Shown here: positions 46,546 through 54,862 of the stretch, piece by piece | Numbering within the stretch: the first letter of the stretch is position 1 | How the letters are laid out: the number at the start of each line of letters is the position of its first letter | NCBI GenBank assembly: GCA_015060045.1 | Contig: SUZH01000005.1 | Coordinates: forward strand, 111,511 to 175,510 | From: Rikenellaceae bacterium | GTDB lineage: Bacteria > Bacteroidota > Bacteroidia > Bacteroidales > Rikenellaceae | Length of the DNA stretch: 64,000 nucleotides | Reading direction: 5' to 3' | Program-made: the position numbers and the translations under genes | The notes under the pieces: model-generated | What the model saw: only the letters and a program-made list of their open reading frames with translations | The model's database searches: none | Told to the model about the DNA's origin: nothing

Positions 46546-46995
46546 TCATCGATTTTTCGAGTCGATCCAGATCGTGACGGGTCCGTCATTCACCAATTCG
46601 ATCTGCATATCGGCACCAAACTCACCCGTCTGCACCTCGCGACCCGTCAGCTCCTCCATGCGCTTCACAAAGCGCTCGTACATCGGACGCGAAACTGCCT
46701 CGGGAGCGGCAGCGATGTAGCTCGGGCGGTTGCCCTTACGCGTCGAGGCGAGGAGCGTAAATTGGCTCACAATGAGCAGTTCGCCCTCCACCTGCTGCAG
46801 GTCGAGGTTCATCACTCCGTTCTCATCATCAAACAGCCGAATCTTAAGGAGCTTTTGTGCCAGGTACTCCAGGTCCTCCTCCGTATCTTCGTGGGTCACA
46901 CCCACCAAGACCAGAAAGCCCTTGCCGATCTTCCCTTTAATCGCCCCCTCGATCTCGACCGAGGCGCGGCGCACGCGTTGAATCAATAGTCGCAT
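46546..46995 (-). CDS. dtd: D-aminoacyl-tRNA deacylase
   Basis: A 149-aa DTD, which hydrolyses D-amino acids (and Gly) from tRNA. Starts MRLLIQRVRRASVEIEG; the cross-subunit motifs SQFTLLASTRKGNRP and NDGPVTIWID are present. Length equals the family norm. It sits 2 bases downstream of the pseudouridine synthase gene. Confidence 0.96.
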   Translation of the reverse strand: MRLLIQRVRRASVEIEGAIKGKIGKGFLVLVGVTHEDTEEDLEYLAQKLLKIRLFDDENGVMNLDLQQVEGELLIVSQFTLLASTRKGNRPSYIAAAPEAVSRPMYERFVKRMEELTGREVQTGEFGADMQIELVNDGPVTIWIDSKNR

Positions 46996-46997
46996 CG

Positions 46998-47684
46998 TTA
47001 CAAGGTTTCAAAGTGAGCCCACAGGTTATCGCCCTTCGGGACGGGTGCCGTCACCTCGACCCATTCGTGGCGCACGGGGTGATCGAAGCAGACCCTGCGC
47101 GAGTGGAGCGAGATACCGCCACCCGGAATCGAACGCTTCGCACCATACTTCAAATCGCCACGAATCGGGCAACCCACGGCCGAAAGCTGGGCACGAATCT
47201 GGTGATGACGCCCCGTCAAAAGCTCCACTTCGAGGAGCGTATAGTGGGTACCGGCACCCTTCATCACATAGTTCAGGCGCGCCTCCTTGGCCTCGGCTTT
47301 GGGCTGCGTGAAGGCCTTCGAGCGGTTCGTGCGGCCGTCGCGCAGGATGTAGTGCTTCAACGAGCCCTCCTCCTCGGCGGGACGATTCTCGACCAGCGCC
47401 CAGTAGTACTTCTTGATCTCGCCGGCACGAATCATTTCGTTCAATCGCACCAGCGCCTTGGAGGTCTTGGCAAAGACCACAGCACCACTCACGGGGCGGT
47501 CGATGCGGTGCACCACACCCAGAAAAACCCGCCCGGGCTTCTCGTCGCGCACCTTGATGTACTCCTTGATCTGATCCTCCAGCGCACGCTCGCCCGAGGG
47601 GTCGGGTTGCACCAGATCGCCACTGTGTTTGTTGACCACCATCAGGTGGTTGTCCTCATAAAGTATATCGTCGGGTGAAAACAT
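46998..47684 (-). CDS. RluA-family pseudouridine synthase
   Basis: A 228-aa pseudouridine synthase without an S4 domain. The catalytic Asp is in GVVHRIDRPVSGAVVFAKT near residue 62, followed by KKYYWALVENRP and LLTGRHHQIRAQLSAVGCPI. The target RNA (23S or tRNA) is unknown; the short form resembles RluA/TruC. The start at 47684 (MFSPDDILYEDNHLMVVNK) is chosen because the longer in-frame start at 47933 lies inside the upstream cytidine deaminase gene. Confidence 0.92.
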   Translation of the reverse strand: MFSPDDILYEDNHLMVVNKHSGDLVQPDPSGERALEDQIKEYIKVRDEKPGRVFLGVVHRIDRPVSGAVVFAKTSKALVRLNEMIRAGEIKKYYWALVENRPAEEEGSLKHYILRDGRTNRSKAFTQPKAEAKEARLNYVMKGAGTHYTLLEVELLTGRHHQIRAQLSAVGCPIRGDLKYGAKRSIPGGGISLHSRRVCFDHPVRHEWVEVTAPVPKGDNLWAHFETL

Positions 47685-47689
47685 GATTA

Positions 47690-48145
47690 TTAAAGCATAA
47701 AGGTAAAGGGGAGCAACAGCTCGGCCGAACGCACCACGCTGGCCGAACCCGCACCATACATAATCACACGAATGGGCGATTGCTGACGACGCTCGACATC
47801 GACCAGCACCTGGCGACACTGTCCGCAGGGATAGCACTGACGCTCCGAGGGGTCGGAGGCGATGGCGATCGTCACGATCGGATCGTCGGCATGGTTGGCC
47901 TGCGCGTAGAACAAGAGCGAGCGCTCGGCACACAAGCCTGCCGGGAAGACCTCACTCTCCGAGTTGCTGCCGGTCAAAATGCGTCCGCTGCGCAGGCGTG
48001 CAGCCGCACCTACATGAAATTTCGAGTAGGGCGCATAGGCATTTCGGGTCGCCTTCACGGCCTCCTCGACCAACGTTCGATCCGCCTCGGCCATCTCACC
48101 GAGCGAAGCGTAGCTCTCGTATTGAAAAATAAACTGCTTATCCAT
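47690..48145 (-). CDS. cdd: cytidine deaminase
   Basis: A 151-aa zinc enzyme converting cytidine to uridine in pyrimidine salvage. Zinc ligands and the catalytic Glu are in GLCAERSLLFYA and CYPCGQCRQVLVD; NAYAPYSKFHVGAAARL is the family start. The ATG at 48145 is used because the upstream alternative (48184) overlaps the -7 box at 48173-48180. Confidence 0.95.
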   Translation of the reverse strand: MDKQFIFQYESYASLGEMAEADRTLVEEAVKATRNAYAPYSKFHVGAAARLRSGRILTGSNSESEVFPAGLCAERSLLFYAQANHADDPIVTIAIASDPSERQCYPCGQCRQVLVDVERRQQSPIRVIMYGAGSASVVRSAELLLPFTFML

Positions 48146-48172
48146 AGCCTTTCGTGTAAGTAGATAATCGTT

Positions 48173-48180
48173 CAAAGATA
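48173..48180 (-). promoter_or_regulatory. -7 box for cdd
   Basis: TATCTTTG on the minus strand, 27 bases before the ATG at 48145. No TTTG at the usual spacing. Confidence 0.5.
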
Positions 48181-48302
48181 GCAATTTTTATTCAAAACGA
48201 AAAGCGAAAAACAAAAAACCTCGTTTCGTGCTCCCTCTATCGCTTTTTCCTACCCCGCCATACTTTTTTGCAACAAATTTGCGTTAAGAAGATAAAATCC
48301 CG

Positions 48303-49001
48303 ATGATTATGAAAAAGAATTTGTTACTGATCCTGGCCATGCTGTTTGTCGTCGGTTCGGCCGCAGCACAGCAGGCGGAGGCTTTTCCGAGTTATGTAGA
48401 GGTGACCGGCGTAGCCGAAAAAGAGGTCGTTCCGAACGAAATCTACCTCTCGATTACAATCAACGAACGCGACTCGAAGGGTAAAATCTCGGTCGATGAG
48501 CAGCAACGCGACATGATCGCGGCGCTGAAAAAATTGGGTATAAAGCCCGACTCGCAGCTCAAGATGATCGACCTCACGAGCAACTACTTCAGGCGGGGCA
48601 ATGCGCTGGCTAAAGCACAGTATGAGTTGAAGTTAGGATCGGCTGTCGAGGTAGCCAAAGTATGGCGCGCACTCGATGCGCTGGGCATTTCGCAGGTGAC
48701 CGTCTCGAAGGCATCGCACACCGATATCGAGCAACTGAAAGCCGAGACCCGCACCGAGGCGATGCGTGCAGCGCGCGACAATGCCCGCGCTCTGGCCGAA
48801 GCGATTGATCAATCGATCGGCAAATGTTTCTGGATTGCCGACTACTCTTCGCCCGTAAGGACGGTCTATGCCGCAGCGAACCTCAAATCGCGCGCCATGG
48901 TCGAGGAGGCTTCGTTCGATGCCGTGGTCGAGGAGGAGGGGCTGGAATTCCAAACCATCAAACTCCAACACCGCGTACAGGCGAAGTTTGTCTTGGAATA
49001 G
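48303..49001 (+). CDS. SIMPL-domain (DUF541) periplasmic protein
   Basis: A 232-aa exported protein: signal peptide (LLLILAMLFVVGSAAAQQ) then a SIMPL domain, YVEVTGVAEKEVVPNEIYLS, with DNARALAEAIDQSIGKCFWI further on. The family is thought to protect against oxidative stress and to have a self-assembling fold; the molecular role is unclear. ATG at 48303 and 48309 are both possible. A strong bidirectional terminator follows. Confidence 0.86.
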   Translation: MIMKKNLLLILAMLFVVGSAAAQQAEAFPSYVEVTGVAEKEVVPNEIYLSITINERDSKGKISVDEQQRDMIAALKKLGIKPDSQLKMIDLTSNYFRRGNALAKAQYELKLGSAVEVAKVWRALDALGISQVTVSKASHTDIEQLKAETRTEAMRAARDNARALAEAIDQSIGKCFWIADYSSPVRTVYAAANLKSRAMVEEASFDAVVEEEGLEFQTIKLQHRVQAKFVLE

Positions 49002-49028
49002 GCGAAGAAGAACATACAACCAATCAAC

Positions 49029-49066
49029 AAAAAGCGTGAAAGACTCAACAATCTTTCACGCTTTTT
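49029..49066. terminator. bidirectional terminator
   Basis: Perfect 15-bp stem AAAAAGCGTGAAAGA/TCTTTCACGCTTTTT with an 8-base loop, between the SIMPL gene and the convergent rlmD gene. Confidence 0.9.
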
Positions 49067-49088
49067 GTTTGCAGTCAGGCGGGATGAC

Positions 49089-50504
49089 TTATTTCGTTCT
49101 TCTAACCAACTTCACGACATTTTCCACATGATGTGTGTGGGGGAACATGTCCACGGGCTGCACGGCAACCACCTCGTAATCCGCATCGAGGATCGCCAAA
49201 TCGCGCGCCTGCGTCGCAGGGTTGCAACTTACGTAAACAATGCGGTCGGGGGCAGCGCGCAGAATCACCTCCAGCACCGGCTCATCGACACCGGCACGCG
49301 GCGGATCGAGGATAATCACCTCGGGGTGGCCGTTCTCGGCGACGAACTGATCGCTCAGGACATTTTTCATATCGCCGGCATAGAAGACCGTATTATCCAA
49401 TTCGTTGAGCCTCGAATTGACCTTCGCATCCTCGATCGCCTCGGCCACGTACTCGATACCCACCACCTTCTTGCAACGACGGGCGCAGAAGTTGGCAATC
49501 GTACCCGTACCCGTGTAGAGGTCATAGAGGGTGTCGGTCGGCTTCAGATCGGCAAACTCGCGTGCCACCTTATAGAGCTCGTAGGCCTGCTTCGAGTTGG
49601 TCTGGTAGAAACTCTTGGGTCCCACCTTGAAGTGCAGCCCCTCCATCTCCTCCAGGATATGATCCTTGCCGTGGTAGCAGATGTGCTCCAAGTCGCCCAT
49701 CGAATCGTTCCACTTCGTATTGACGACACAGAAGAGCGACGTAATGGCCGGGAAAGAGGCTACCAGGTGGTCGAGCAATGCACTGATTGCCTCGCGGTTA
49801 TCTTCACCAAAGACCACGATCACCATCACCTCGCCCGTCGAGGCGGTGCGGATCGTCAGGTTGCGCATCAGACCCGTATGTTCGCGAGCGTTGTGGAACG
49901 TGTAGCCGTGCTCGAGGCAGAACTGCTTGGCCGCCTCACGAATCGGATTCGAGGGATCACCCTGCAGGTAGCAATGGTTGATATCGAGCACCTTGTCGAA
50001 CATACCCGGGATGTGAAAACCGAGGGCAGGCGAGGCCTCCAGATCGGCACCCGAGGCCACCTCCTCAAAGGTGAGCCAACGACGGTCGGCAAAGGTAAAT
50101 TCGAGCTTGTTGCGGTAGTAGCGCGTCTCGGCCGAGGCCAGACAGGGGCGAATCTCGGGCAGGGCCACCTTGCCGATGCGTGTCAGCTGATCGCGCACCT
50201 GCTCGGTCTTGAAACGCAGCTGCTCCTCGTAGGGCAGGTTCTGCCACTTACATCCGCCGCAGACCCCGAAATGGGCGCAGAAGGGCTCCGAGCGCAGGGG
50301 CGAACGCTTCACATAGCGCACCACATACCCCTCCATAAAACGACGACGTTTTTGGCGAATCTGTACATCCACCACATCCCCCGGAACGGTCATCGGAACA
50401 AAGACCACCTGCTCGTTCCAGCGACCCATCGCCTTACCCTCGGCTGCGAGGGTCGTAATCTCCAAACCCTCTAAAAGAGGGTAGTTGTTCTTCTTTCGTG
50501 CCAT
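49089..50504 (-). CDS. rlmD: 23S rRNA (uracil-5)-methyltransferase RlmD-like
   Basis: A 471-aa SAM-dependent methyltransferase: N-terminal TRAM domain (residues about 5-65), a cysteine cluster HFGVCGGCKWQNLPY near residue 80 for an Fe-S centre, and the catalytic domain with LYDLYTGTGTIANFCA, ILDPPRAGVD and the catalytic cysteine in VSCNPATQARDLAIL. RlmD modifies U1939 of 23S rRNA; RlmC/TrmA-like specificities cannot be excluded. The -7 box lies only 8 bases from the ATG, so the mRNA is nearly leaderless. Confidence 0.92.
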   Translation of the reverse strand: MARKKNNYPLLEGLEITTLAAEGKAMGRWNEQVVFVPMTVPGDVVDVQIRQKRRRFMEGYVVRYVKRSPLRSEPFCAHFGVCGGCKWQNLPYEEQLRFKTEQVRDQLTRIGKVALPEIRPCLASAETRYYRNKLEFTFADRRWLTFEEVASGADLEASPALGFHIPGMFDKVLDINHCYLQGDPSNPIREAAKQFCLEHGYTFHNAREHTGLMRNLTIRTASTGEVMVIVVFGEDNREAISALLDHLVASFPAITSLFCVVNTKWNDSMGDLEHICYHGKDHILEEMEGLHFKVGPKSFYQTNSKQAYELYKVAREFADLKPTDTLYDLYTGTGTIANFCARRCKKVVGIEYVAEAIEDAKVNSRLNELDNTVFYAGDMKNVLSDQFVAENGHPEVIILDPPRAGVDEPVLEVILRAAPDRIVYVSCNPATQARDLAILDADYEVVAVQPVDMFPHTHHVENVVKLVRRTK

Positions 50505-50512
50505 AAGTGGTG

Positions 50513-50520
50513 CAAAGATA
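50513..50520 (-). promoter_or_regulatory. -7 box for rlmD
   Basis: TATCTTTG on the minus strand, 8 bases from the rlmD start codon; TTTTG lies about 22 bases upstream (50543-50547). It is back-to-back with the box of the next gene. Confidence 0.6.
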
Positions 50521-50532
50521 ACTAAATTTTCC

Positions 50533-50540
50533 TATCTTTG
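50533..50540 (+). promoter_or_regulatory. -7 box for the MBL hydrolase gene
   Basis: TATCTTTG, 18 bases before the ATG at 50559. It forms an inverted pair with 50513-50520. Confidence 0.6.
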
Positions 50541-50558
50541 TGCAAAATAAAAGAGACT

Positions 50559-51227
50559 ATGAAAGTTGCAACCCTTATCTTCAACCCCATCGGGGAGAAT
50601 ACATATGTCCTGTGGGACGAAACGCTGGAGTGCGCCATCGTCGATTGTGGTGCTTCGACCCCGACCGAGCAGGCTGCACTCGATAACTTCATCGCGGAGC
50701 ATGGGCTGAAGCCCGTCCTGGCGGTCAATACCCACGGTCACTTCGACCATGTGCTGGGTGTGAACCACCTGAAGCGCCGCTACGAGATCCCCTTCGCCTG
50801 CTCCGCGAAGGATCAGTACCTCTTGGATAGTGCCGCCGCAGCGGGTAACGTTTACGGCATCCCGACTGCCGACATGCCCTCGATCGAGATCGACCTTGCA
50901 ACGACCGAGGAGGTGAAATTCGGCCAAACGACCCTGCGCGTAATCCCCACGCCGGGTCATACGCCGGGTGGCGTGACGCTCCTCAACGAAGCGGAGAAGG
51001 TGGCCTTCACGGGCGATACACTCTTCCGCGAATCGATCGGCCGCACCGACCTCGAAGGGGGCGACTACCCCATCCTGATGCGCTCGATCCTCGGTTCGCT
51101 CCTCACGCTGGGCGATGAGGTGAAGATTTTCCCCGGCCATGCCGAATCGTCGACCATCGGCCACGAGTCGATGTACAACCCCTTTGTGGTGGAGGCGTTG
51201 CAGGATCAGATAAACTACTCGCGGTAG
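50559..51227 (+). CDS. metallo-beta-lactamase fold hydrolase (glyoxalase II-like)
   Basis: A 222-aa hydrolase with the binuclear metal site: THGHFDHVLG near residue 63, the second His in VIPTPGHTPGGV, Asp in FTGDTLFRESIGRTDL and the last His in KIFPGHAESSTIGHE. It resembles hydroxyacylglutathione hydrolases but lacks the long C-terminal domain; the physiological thioester is unknown. The ATG at 50559 is supported by the -7 box. Confidence 0.9.
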   Translation: MKVATLIFNPIGENTYVLWDETLECAIVDCGASTPTEQAALDNFIAEHGLKPVLAVNTHGHFDHVLGVNHLKRRYEIPFACSAKDQYLLDSAAAAGNVYGIPTADMPSIEIDLATTEEVKFGQTTLRVIPTPGHTPGGVTLLNEAEKVAFTGDTLFRESIGRTDLEGGDYPILMRSILGSLLTLGDEVKIFPGHAESSTIGHESMYNPFVVEALQDQINYSR

Positions 51228-51231
51228 TTTA

Positions 51232-51265
51232 CAAATTCAAAATTTAGAATTCAAAATTTAGAATT
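51232..51265 (+). repeat. A+T-rich repeat, copy 6, left flank of the four-helix-bundle gene
   Basis: Two tandem AATTCAAAATTTAG units in + orientation, ending 15 bases before the ATG at 51280. Confidence 0.6.
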
Positions 51266-51279
51266 AGGGCTGACGCACA

Positions 51280-51645
51280 ATGAAAAACGATAACCTTGTT
51301 TTAGATAAGAGTTTTTTGTTCGCAAAAAGGTGTGTGTTTTTGTATAAACACCTAATTGCCACAAGCGACAATCGTGTGCTCGCCACCCAATTGCTAAAAA
51401 GCGGAACAAGTATCGGAGCTAATGTGCGAGAAGCAGTACGCAGTCAATCGCGCAATGAATTTATAGCCAAGATGAATATCGCGCTCAAAGAGTCTTACGA
51501 AACTGAATATTGGTTGGAATTGTTGCACGAAACCGAGTATATAAAAACAAGTGAATTCACAAGCATCTTCTCGGATTGCCATGACCTGACAAACATCATT
51601 GCCAAAATCATTATCTCAACCAAAGAGAACAATAACCTCAAATAA
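51280..51645 (+). CDS. four-helix-bundle protein (S23/IVS-encoded, Avd-like)
   Basis: A 121-aa small helical protein of the family first seen in 23S rRNA intervening sequences and related to the Avd subunit of diversity-generating retroelements. Conserved features: DKSFLFAKRCVFLYKHL, LATQLLKSGTSIGANVREAV and KMNIALKESYETEYWLELL. The codons are A+T-rich next to G+C-rich neighbours, pointing to acquisition. No reverse transcriptase or variable repeat is in the window. Inverted copies of the dispersed A+T repeat border it on both sides. The function is unknown; nucleic-acid binding is likely from the family. Confidence 0.85.
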   Translation: MKNDNLVLDKSFLFAKRCVFLYKHLIATSDNRVLATQLLKSGTSIGANVREAVRSQSRNEFIAKMNIALKESYETEYWLELLHETEYIKTSEFTSIFSDCHDLTNIIAKIIISTKENNNLK

Positions 51646-51649
51646 GAGA

Positions 51650-51690
51650 ATTTAATTTTGAATTCTAAATTCTACATTCTGAATTTCTAA
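51650..51690 (-). repeat. A+T-rich repeat, copy 7, right flank (inverted)
   Basis: AATTTTGAATTCTAAATTC then TACATTCTGAATTTC: the reverse complement of the left-flank units, so the pair is inverted around 51280-51645. Confidence 0.55.
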
Positions 51691-51694
51691 AGCT

Positions 51695-52372
51695 ATGCGT
51701 ATAGATATAATTTCATCCGTTCCGGATCTGATGACCTCGCCGCTCAATGAGTCGATCTTGCGCCGTGCGCAGGATAAGGGCTTGGTAGAGATCGTGGTGC
51801 ACAACCTTCACGATTGGGCCCACGACAAGCGCAAGACGACCGATGACTACCCCTTCGGAGGCGAGGCGGGTATGGTGATGAAGTGTGAGCCGGTCTTTGA
51901 GCTCATCGAGCACCTGCAGTCGGAGCGTCACTACGACGAGATCATCTATACCTCGCCCGACGGCATCCGCTACGACCAACACGAGGCTAACCGCCTCTCG
52001 ACGCTCGAAAACATCATCATCCTCTGTGGCCACTACAAGGGGATCGACCACCGCATCCGCGAACACCTCATTACGCGCGAAATCTCAATCGGCGACTATG
52101 TGCTGACGGGTGGCGAGCTGGCCGCCTGCATCATTGCCGACTCGGTGGTGCGCCTCGTCCCGGGGGCGATTGGCGACGAGTCGTCGGCCCTGACGGATTG
52201 CTTCCAGGATAACCTCCTCGCACCTCCGGTCTATACCCGACCCGCCGAGTTCCGCGGTTGGCGCGTACCCGACGTGTTGCTTTCGGGCAACTTCGGCCAG
52301 ATCGAAAAGTGGCAGGAGGAGATGGCCTACGAGCGCACGAAGCAACTCAGGCCCGACCTGTTAGAAGAGTAA
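51695..52372 (+). CDS. trmD: tRNA (guanine(37)-N1)-methyltransferase
   Basis: A 225-aa SPOUT-class methyltransferase methylating G37 next to the anticodon. [20 protein letters not shown] start, [40 protein letters not shown] and the knot [20 protein letters not shown] are all present. Length matches the family. Confidence 0.96.
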   Translation: MRIDIISSVPDLMTSPLNESILRRAQDKGLVEIVVHNLHDWAHDKRKTTDDYPFGGEAGMVMKCEPVFELIEHLQSERHYDEIIYTSPDGIRYDQHEANRLSTLENIIILCGHYKGIDHRIREHLITREISIGDYVLTGGELAACIIADSVVRLVPGAIGDESSALTDCFQDNLLAPPVYTRPAEFRGWRVPDVLLSGNFGQIEKWQEEMAYERTKQLRPDLLEE

Positions 52373-52377
52373 CTTTG

Positions 52378-52404
52378 TAATTCAAAATGTAGAATTTAGA
52401 ATTT
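52378..52404 (+). repeat. A+T-rich repeat, copy 8
   Basis: TAATTCAAAATGTAGAATTT then AGAATTT in + orientation, running up to the lpxB start codon. Confidence 0.5.
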
Positions 52405-53538
52405 ATGAGATTCTATCTCATCGCCGGTGAACCTTCGGGCGATCTGCACGGCTCAAAACTGATTGAGGGACTGAAGAAGGCCGACCCGAAGGCGGAATTT
52501 CGCTTTTGGGGTGGTGATCTGATGGCTAAGGCGGGAGGAGAGGCCAACCTCACGAAGCACTACCGAGAGACCTCATTTTTCGGCTTCGCGAATGTGCTGA
52601 AGAACCTCGGCACGATTCGCCGTCAATTCGGGGAGTGCCGGGCCGATGTGAAGGCATTCAACCCCGATGTGCTGATCCTGATCGACTATCCGGGCTTCAA
52701 CCTCAAGATGGCCAAATGGGCCAAGAGGGAGGGGATCAAGGTCTTCTACTACATCGCCCCCAAGGCGTGGGCCTGGAAGGAGCACCGTGTGAAGCAGATC
52801 AAAAAGTATGTCGATCGGCTCTACACCATCTTCCCCTTCGAGACGGCATGGTTCGGGCAGTTCGGCATCACGCCGACCTTCTGCGGCAACCCCCTCTCGG
52901 ATGATATCGAGGCCCGTCGCACGCAGCTCCTCTCGCGCGAGGAGTTTATCCGCAAAAACGACCTCGACAACCGCCCGATTGTCGCCTTAGTGGCCGGCTC
53001 GCGCGTGAACGAGATTAAGGAGAACCTGCCCGACATGGTCGCCCTCTCGAAACGCATGCCCGAATACCGATTTATCGTTACGGCCGTGCCGTGGCTCGAC
53101 AAGGCACTGTATGAGCAATACCTGGCCGGCTCGGAGGTCTGCTACCTCTGCGACCAGACGCAGCAGACCCTCTCGGTAGCCGAGGCAGCGATCGTCACCT
53201 CAGGTACAGCGACCCTCGAGACGGCGCTGATGGGGATTCCCGAGATGGTGCTCTACCACATCCCGAAGCTCTACGAGGTGTTGCGCCCCTATGTGCTGAA
53301 GATCCCCTTCGTCTCGCTCGTCAATATCAACTTGGGGCGCGAGGCCGTCAAGGAGATTGTCTGCACTAAGGTCGATATGGAGGCTGCCGAAGAGGAGTTG
53401 CGAGCCATCCTGCCCGGAGGCGAGAAGCGAGAAAAGATGCTCGACGACTTTGCGGAGCTGCGCTCGATTATCGGTGGTGCAGGCGCCAGCGACCGCTTCG
53501 CCGAAGCGATGGTAAAGGAGTTGAAAGTTGAGAGTTAA
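52405..53538 (+). CDS. lpxB: lipid-A-disaccharide synthase
   Basis: A 377-aa GT19 glycosyltransferase joining UDP-diacylglucosamine and lipid X on the inner membrane surface. Motifs: LIAGEPSGDLHGSKLIEGL at the N-terminus, YYIAPKAWAWKEHRVKQIK near 115, ALVAGSRVNEIKENLP and the UDP-binding AIVTSGTATLETALMG. Confirms a Gram-negative envelope. Confidence 0.95.
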   Translation: MRFYLIAGEPSGDLHGSKLIEGLKKADPKAEFRFWGGDLMAKAGGEANLTKHYRETSFFGFANVLKNLGTIRRQFGECRADVKAFNPDVLILIDYPGFNLKMAKWAKREGIKVFYYIAPKAWAWKEHRVKQIKKYVDRLYTIFPFETAWFGQFGITPTFCGNPLSDDIEARRTQLLSREEFIRKNDLDNRPIVALVAGSRVNEIKENLPDMVALSKRMPEYRFIVTAVPWLDKALYEQYLAGSEVCYLCDQTQQTLSVAEAAIVTSGTATLETALMGIPEMVLYHIPKLYEVLRPYVLKIPFVSLVNINLGREAVKEIVCTKVDMEAAEEELRAILPGGEKREKMLDDFAELRSIIGGAGASDRFAEAMVKELKVES

Positions 53539-53557
53539 AAGTTGAAAGTTAAAGTGG
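53520..53557 (+). repeat. GTTGAAAGTTRARAGTTAAA-type degenerate tandem repeat
   Basis: Repeated units of 8-10 bases built on GTTGAAAGTT/GTTAAAAGTT, covering the lpxB stop and the gap. A shorter run of the same type is at 56914-56927. Confidence 0.5.
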
Positions 53558-53626
53558 AAAGAGCTAAGAGGAAAGTGTTTGCTCCCTTTAATTACCCTTA
53601 GCCACCTTTAGAAACCCTTAAGACAC

Positions 53627-54256
53627 ATGAAGATAATCTGCATCGGAAGAAACTATAACGACCACATCCAGGAGAAAGACCTCGGAGGCGGTGGCAAACG
53701 CCCCGACGAGCCGTTGTTCTTTATGAAGCCCGACACGGCGCTGCTGCGCAACAACGATCCTTTCTATATTCCGTCGTTCTCCAACGAGATTCACTACGAG
53801 TGTGAGCTGGTCGTGAAGATCAACCGCGTGGGTCGCTGCATCGAGGAGCGCTTTGCCCACCGCTACTACGACGAGGTGGGGCTCGGCATCGACTTCACGG
53901 CCCGCGACCTGCAACGCAAGGCGATCGCCGAGGGTCTTCCGTGGGAGAGTTGCAAATCGTTTGACTACTCGGCCGCCCTCTCGCCCCGTTTTATCCCGCT
54001 TGCGGAGCTGGGTGGCGATGTGCAAAAGCTCCACTTCGAGCTGGCGCTCAACGGCGAGAAGCGCCAGGTGGGCAACACGGCCGAGATGCTTTGGACGGTG
54101 GATCAGCTCATCGCCCATGTTTCGAAATATGTGATGCTCCGCATGGGCGACCTGCTCTACACGGGTACACCTGCCGGCGTGGGTAAGGTCTCGGCGGGGG
54201 ATAACCTCCGTGCTACGCTTTGCGGCCACGAATTACTCAACTTTGATATTCGCTAA
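53627..54256 (+). CDS. fumarylacetoacetate hydrolase-family protein
   Basis: A 209-aa FAH-fold enzyme. Metal ligands are expected in IHYECELVVKIN and in GLGIDFTARDLQ; CIGRNYNDH at the start and DLLYTGTPAGVGKVSAGD near the end are typical. Members include acylpyruvases and oxaloacetate decarboxylases; the small size fits FAHD1-like proteins. It is 4 bases from maf, so probably co-transcribed. Confidence 0.87.
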   Translation: MKIICIGRNYNDHIQEKDLGGGGKRPDEPLFFMKPDTALLRNNDPFYIPSFSNEIHYECELVVKINRVGRCIEERFAHRYYDEVGLGIDFTARDLQRKAIAEGLPWESCKSFDYSAALSPRFIPLAELGGDVQKLHFELALNGEKRQVGNTAEMLWTVDQLIAHVSKYVMLRMGDLLYTGTPAGVGKVSAGDNLRATLCGHELLNFDIR

Positions 54257-54259
54257 AGG

Positions 54260-54856
54260 ATGCTCTTACACGAAAAGCTACAACCCTACCGCCTCCTTCT
54301 GGCCTCGCAGTCACCCCGTCGCAGGGAGCTGATTGCCGGCTCGGGGATTCCTTTCACGCTGACCGAGAAGTACGCGTGCGAGGAGCACTACCCCGCCACG
54401 CTCGCTGCCGAGGAGGTGCCCGCCTACCTCTCGCGCCTCAAGAGCGAAGCCTACCCCACCCCGCTGCAACCGAACGACATCCTGCTGACGGCCGACACGG
54501 TGGTCATCCTCGACGGGGAGGTGCTCGGCAAGCCGAAGGACCGCGAAGATGCCCTCCGTATAGTGGCACGCCTGGCCGGGAATCGCCATACGGTCGTAAC
54601 AGGTGTGACGCTCCGCACCTGCAACCGCATCGAGACCTTCTCGGCCGAGAGCGATGTCTGGTTTCGAGCCTTAAGCGCGGAGGAGATCGCCTACTATGTC
54701 GATACCTACCGACCCTTCGACAAGGCGGGGTCGTATGGCATCCAGGAGTGGATCGGCTATGTGGGCATCGAGCGCATCGACGGCTCGTTCTACAACGTAA
54801 TGGGCCTCCCGATCCAGCGCCTATATGTTGAATTGGAGAAATTTATAAACGATTAA
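54260..54856 (+). CDS. maf: Maf-family nucleoside triphosphate pyrophosphatase
   Basis: A 198-aa house-cleaning enzyme hydrolysing non-canonical or modified NTPs such as dTTP/UTP analogues. LLASQSPRRRELIAGSGIPF at the start, LTADTVVILDGEVLGKPKD and FDKAGSYGIQEWIGYVGIER carry the signature and catalytic acidic residues. The S46 peptidase gene starts 6 bases after it. Confidence 0.94.
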   Translation: MLLHEKLQPYRLLLASQSPRRRELIAGSGIPFTLTEKYACEEHYPATLAAEEVPAYLSRLKSEAYPTPLQPNDILLTADTVVILDGEVLGKPKDREDALRIVARLAGNRHTVVTGVTLRTCNRIETFSAESDVWFRALSAEEIAYYVDTYRPFDKAGSYGIQEWIGYVGIERIDGSFYNVMGLPIQRLYVELEKFIND

Positions 54857-54862
54857 AATACC

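Noticed and set aside
51232..51690. CRISPR array or diversity-generating retroelement
   Set aside because: Repeats are short, near-palindromic and without regular unique spacers; no reverse transcriptase or template/variable repeat pair is visible.
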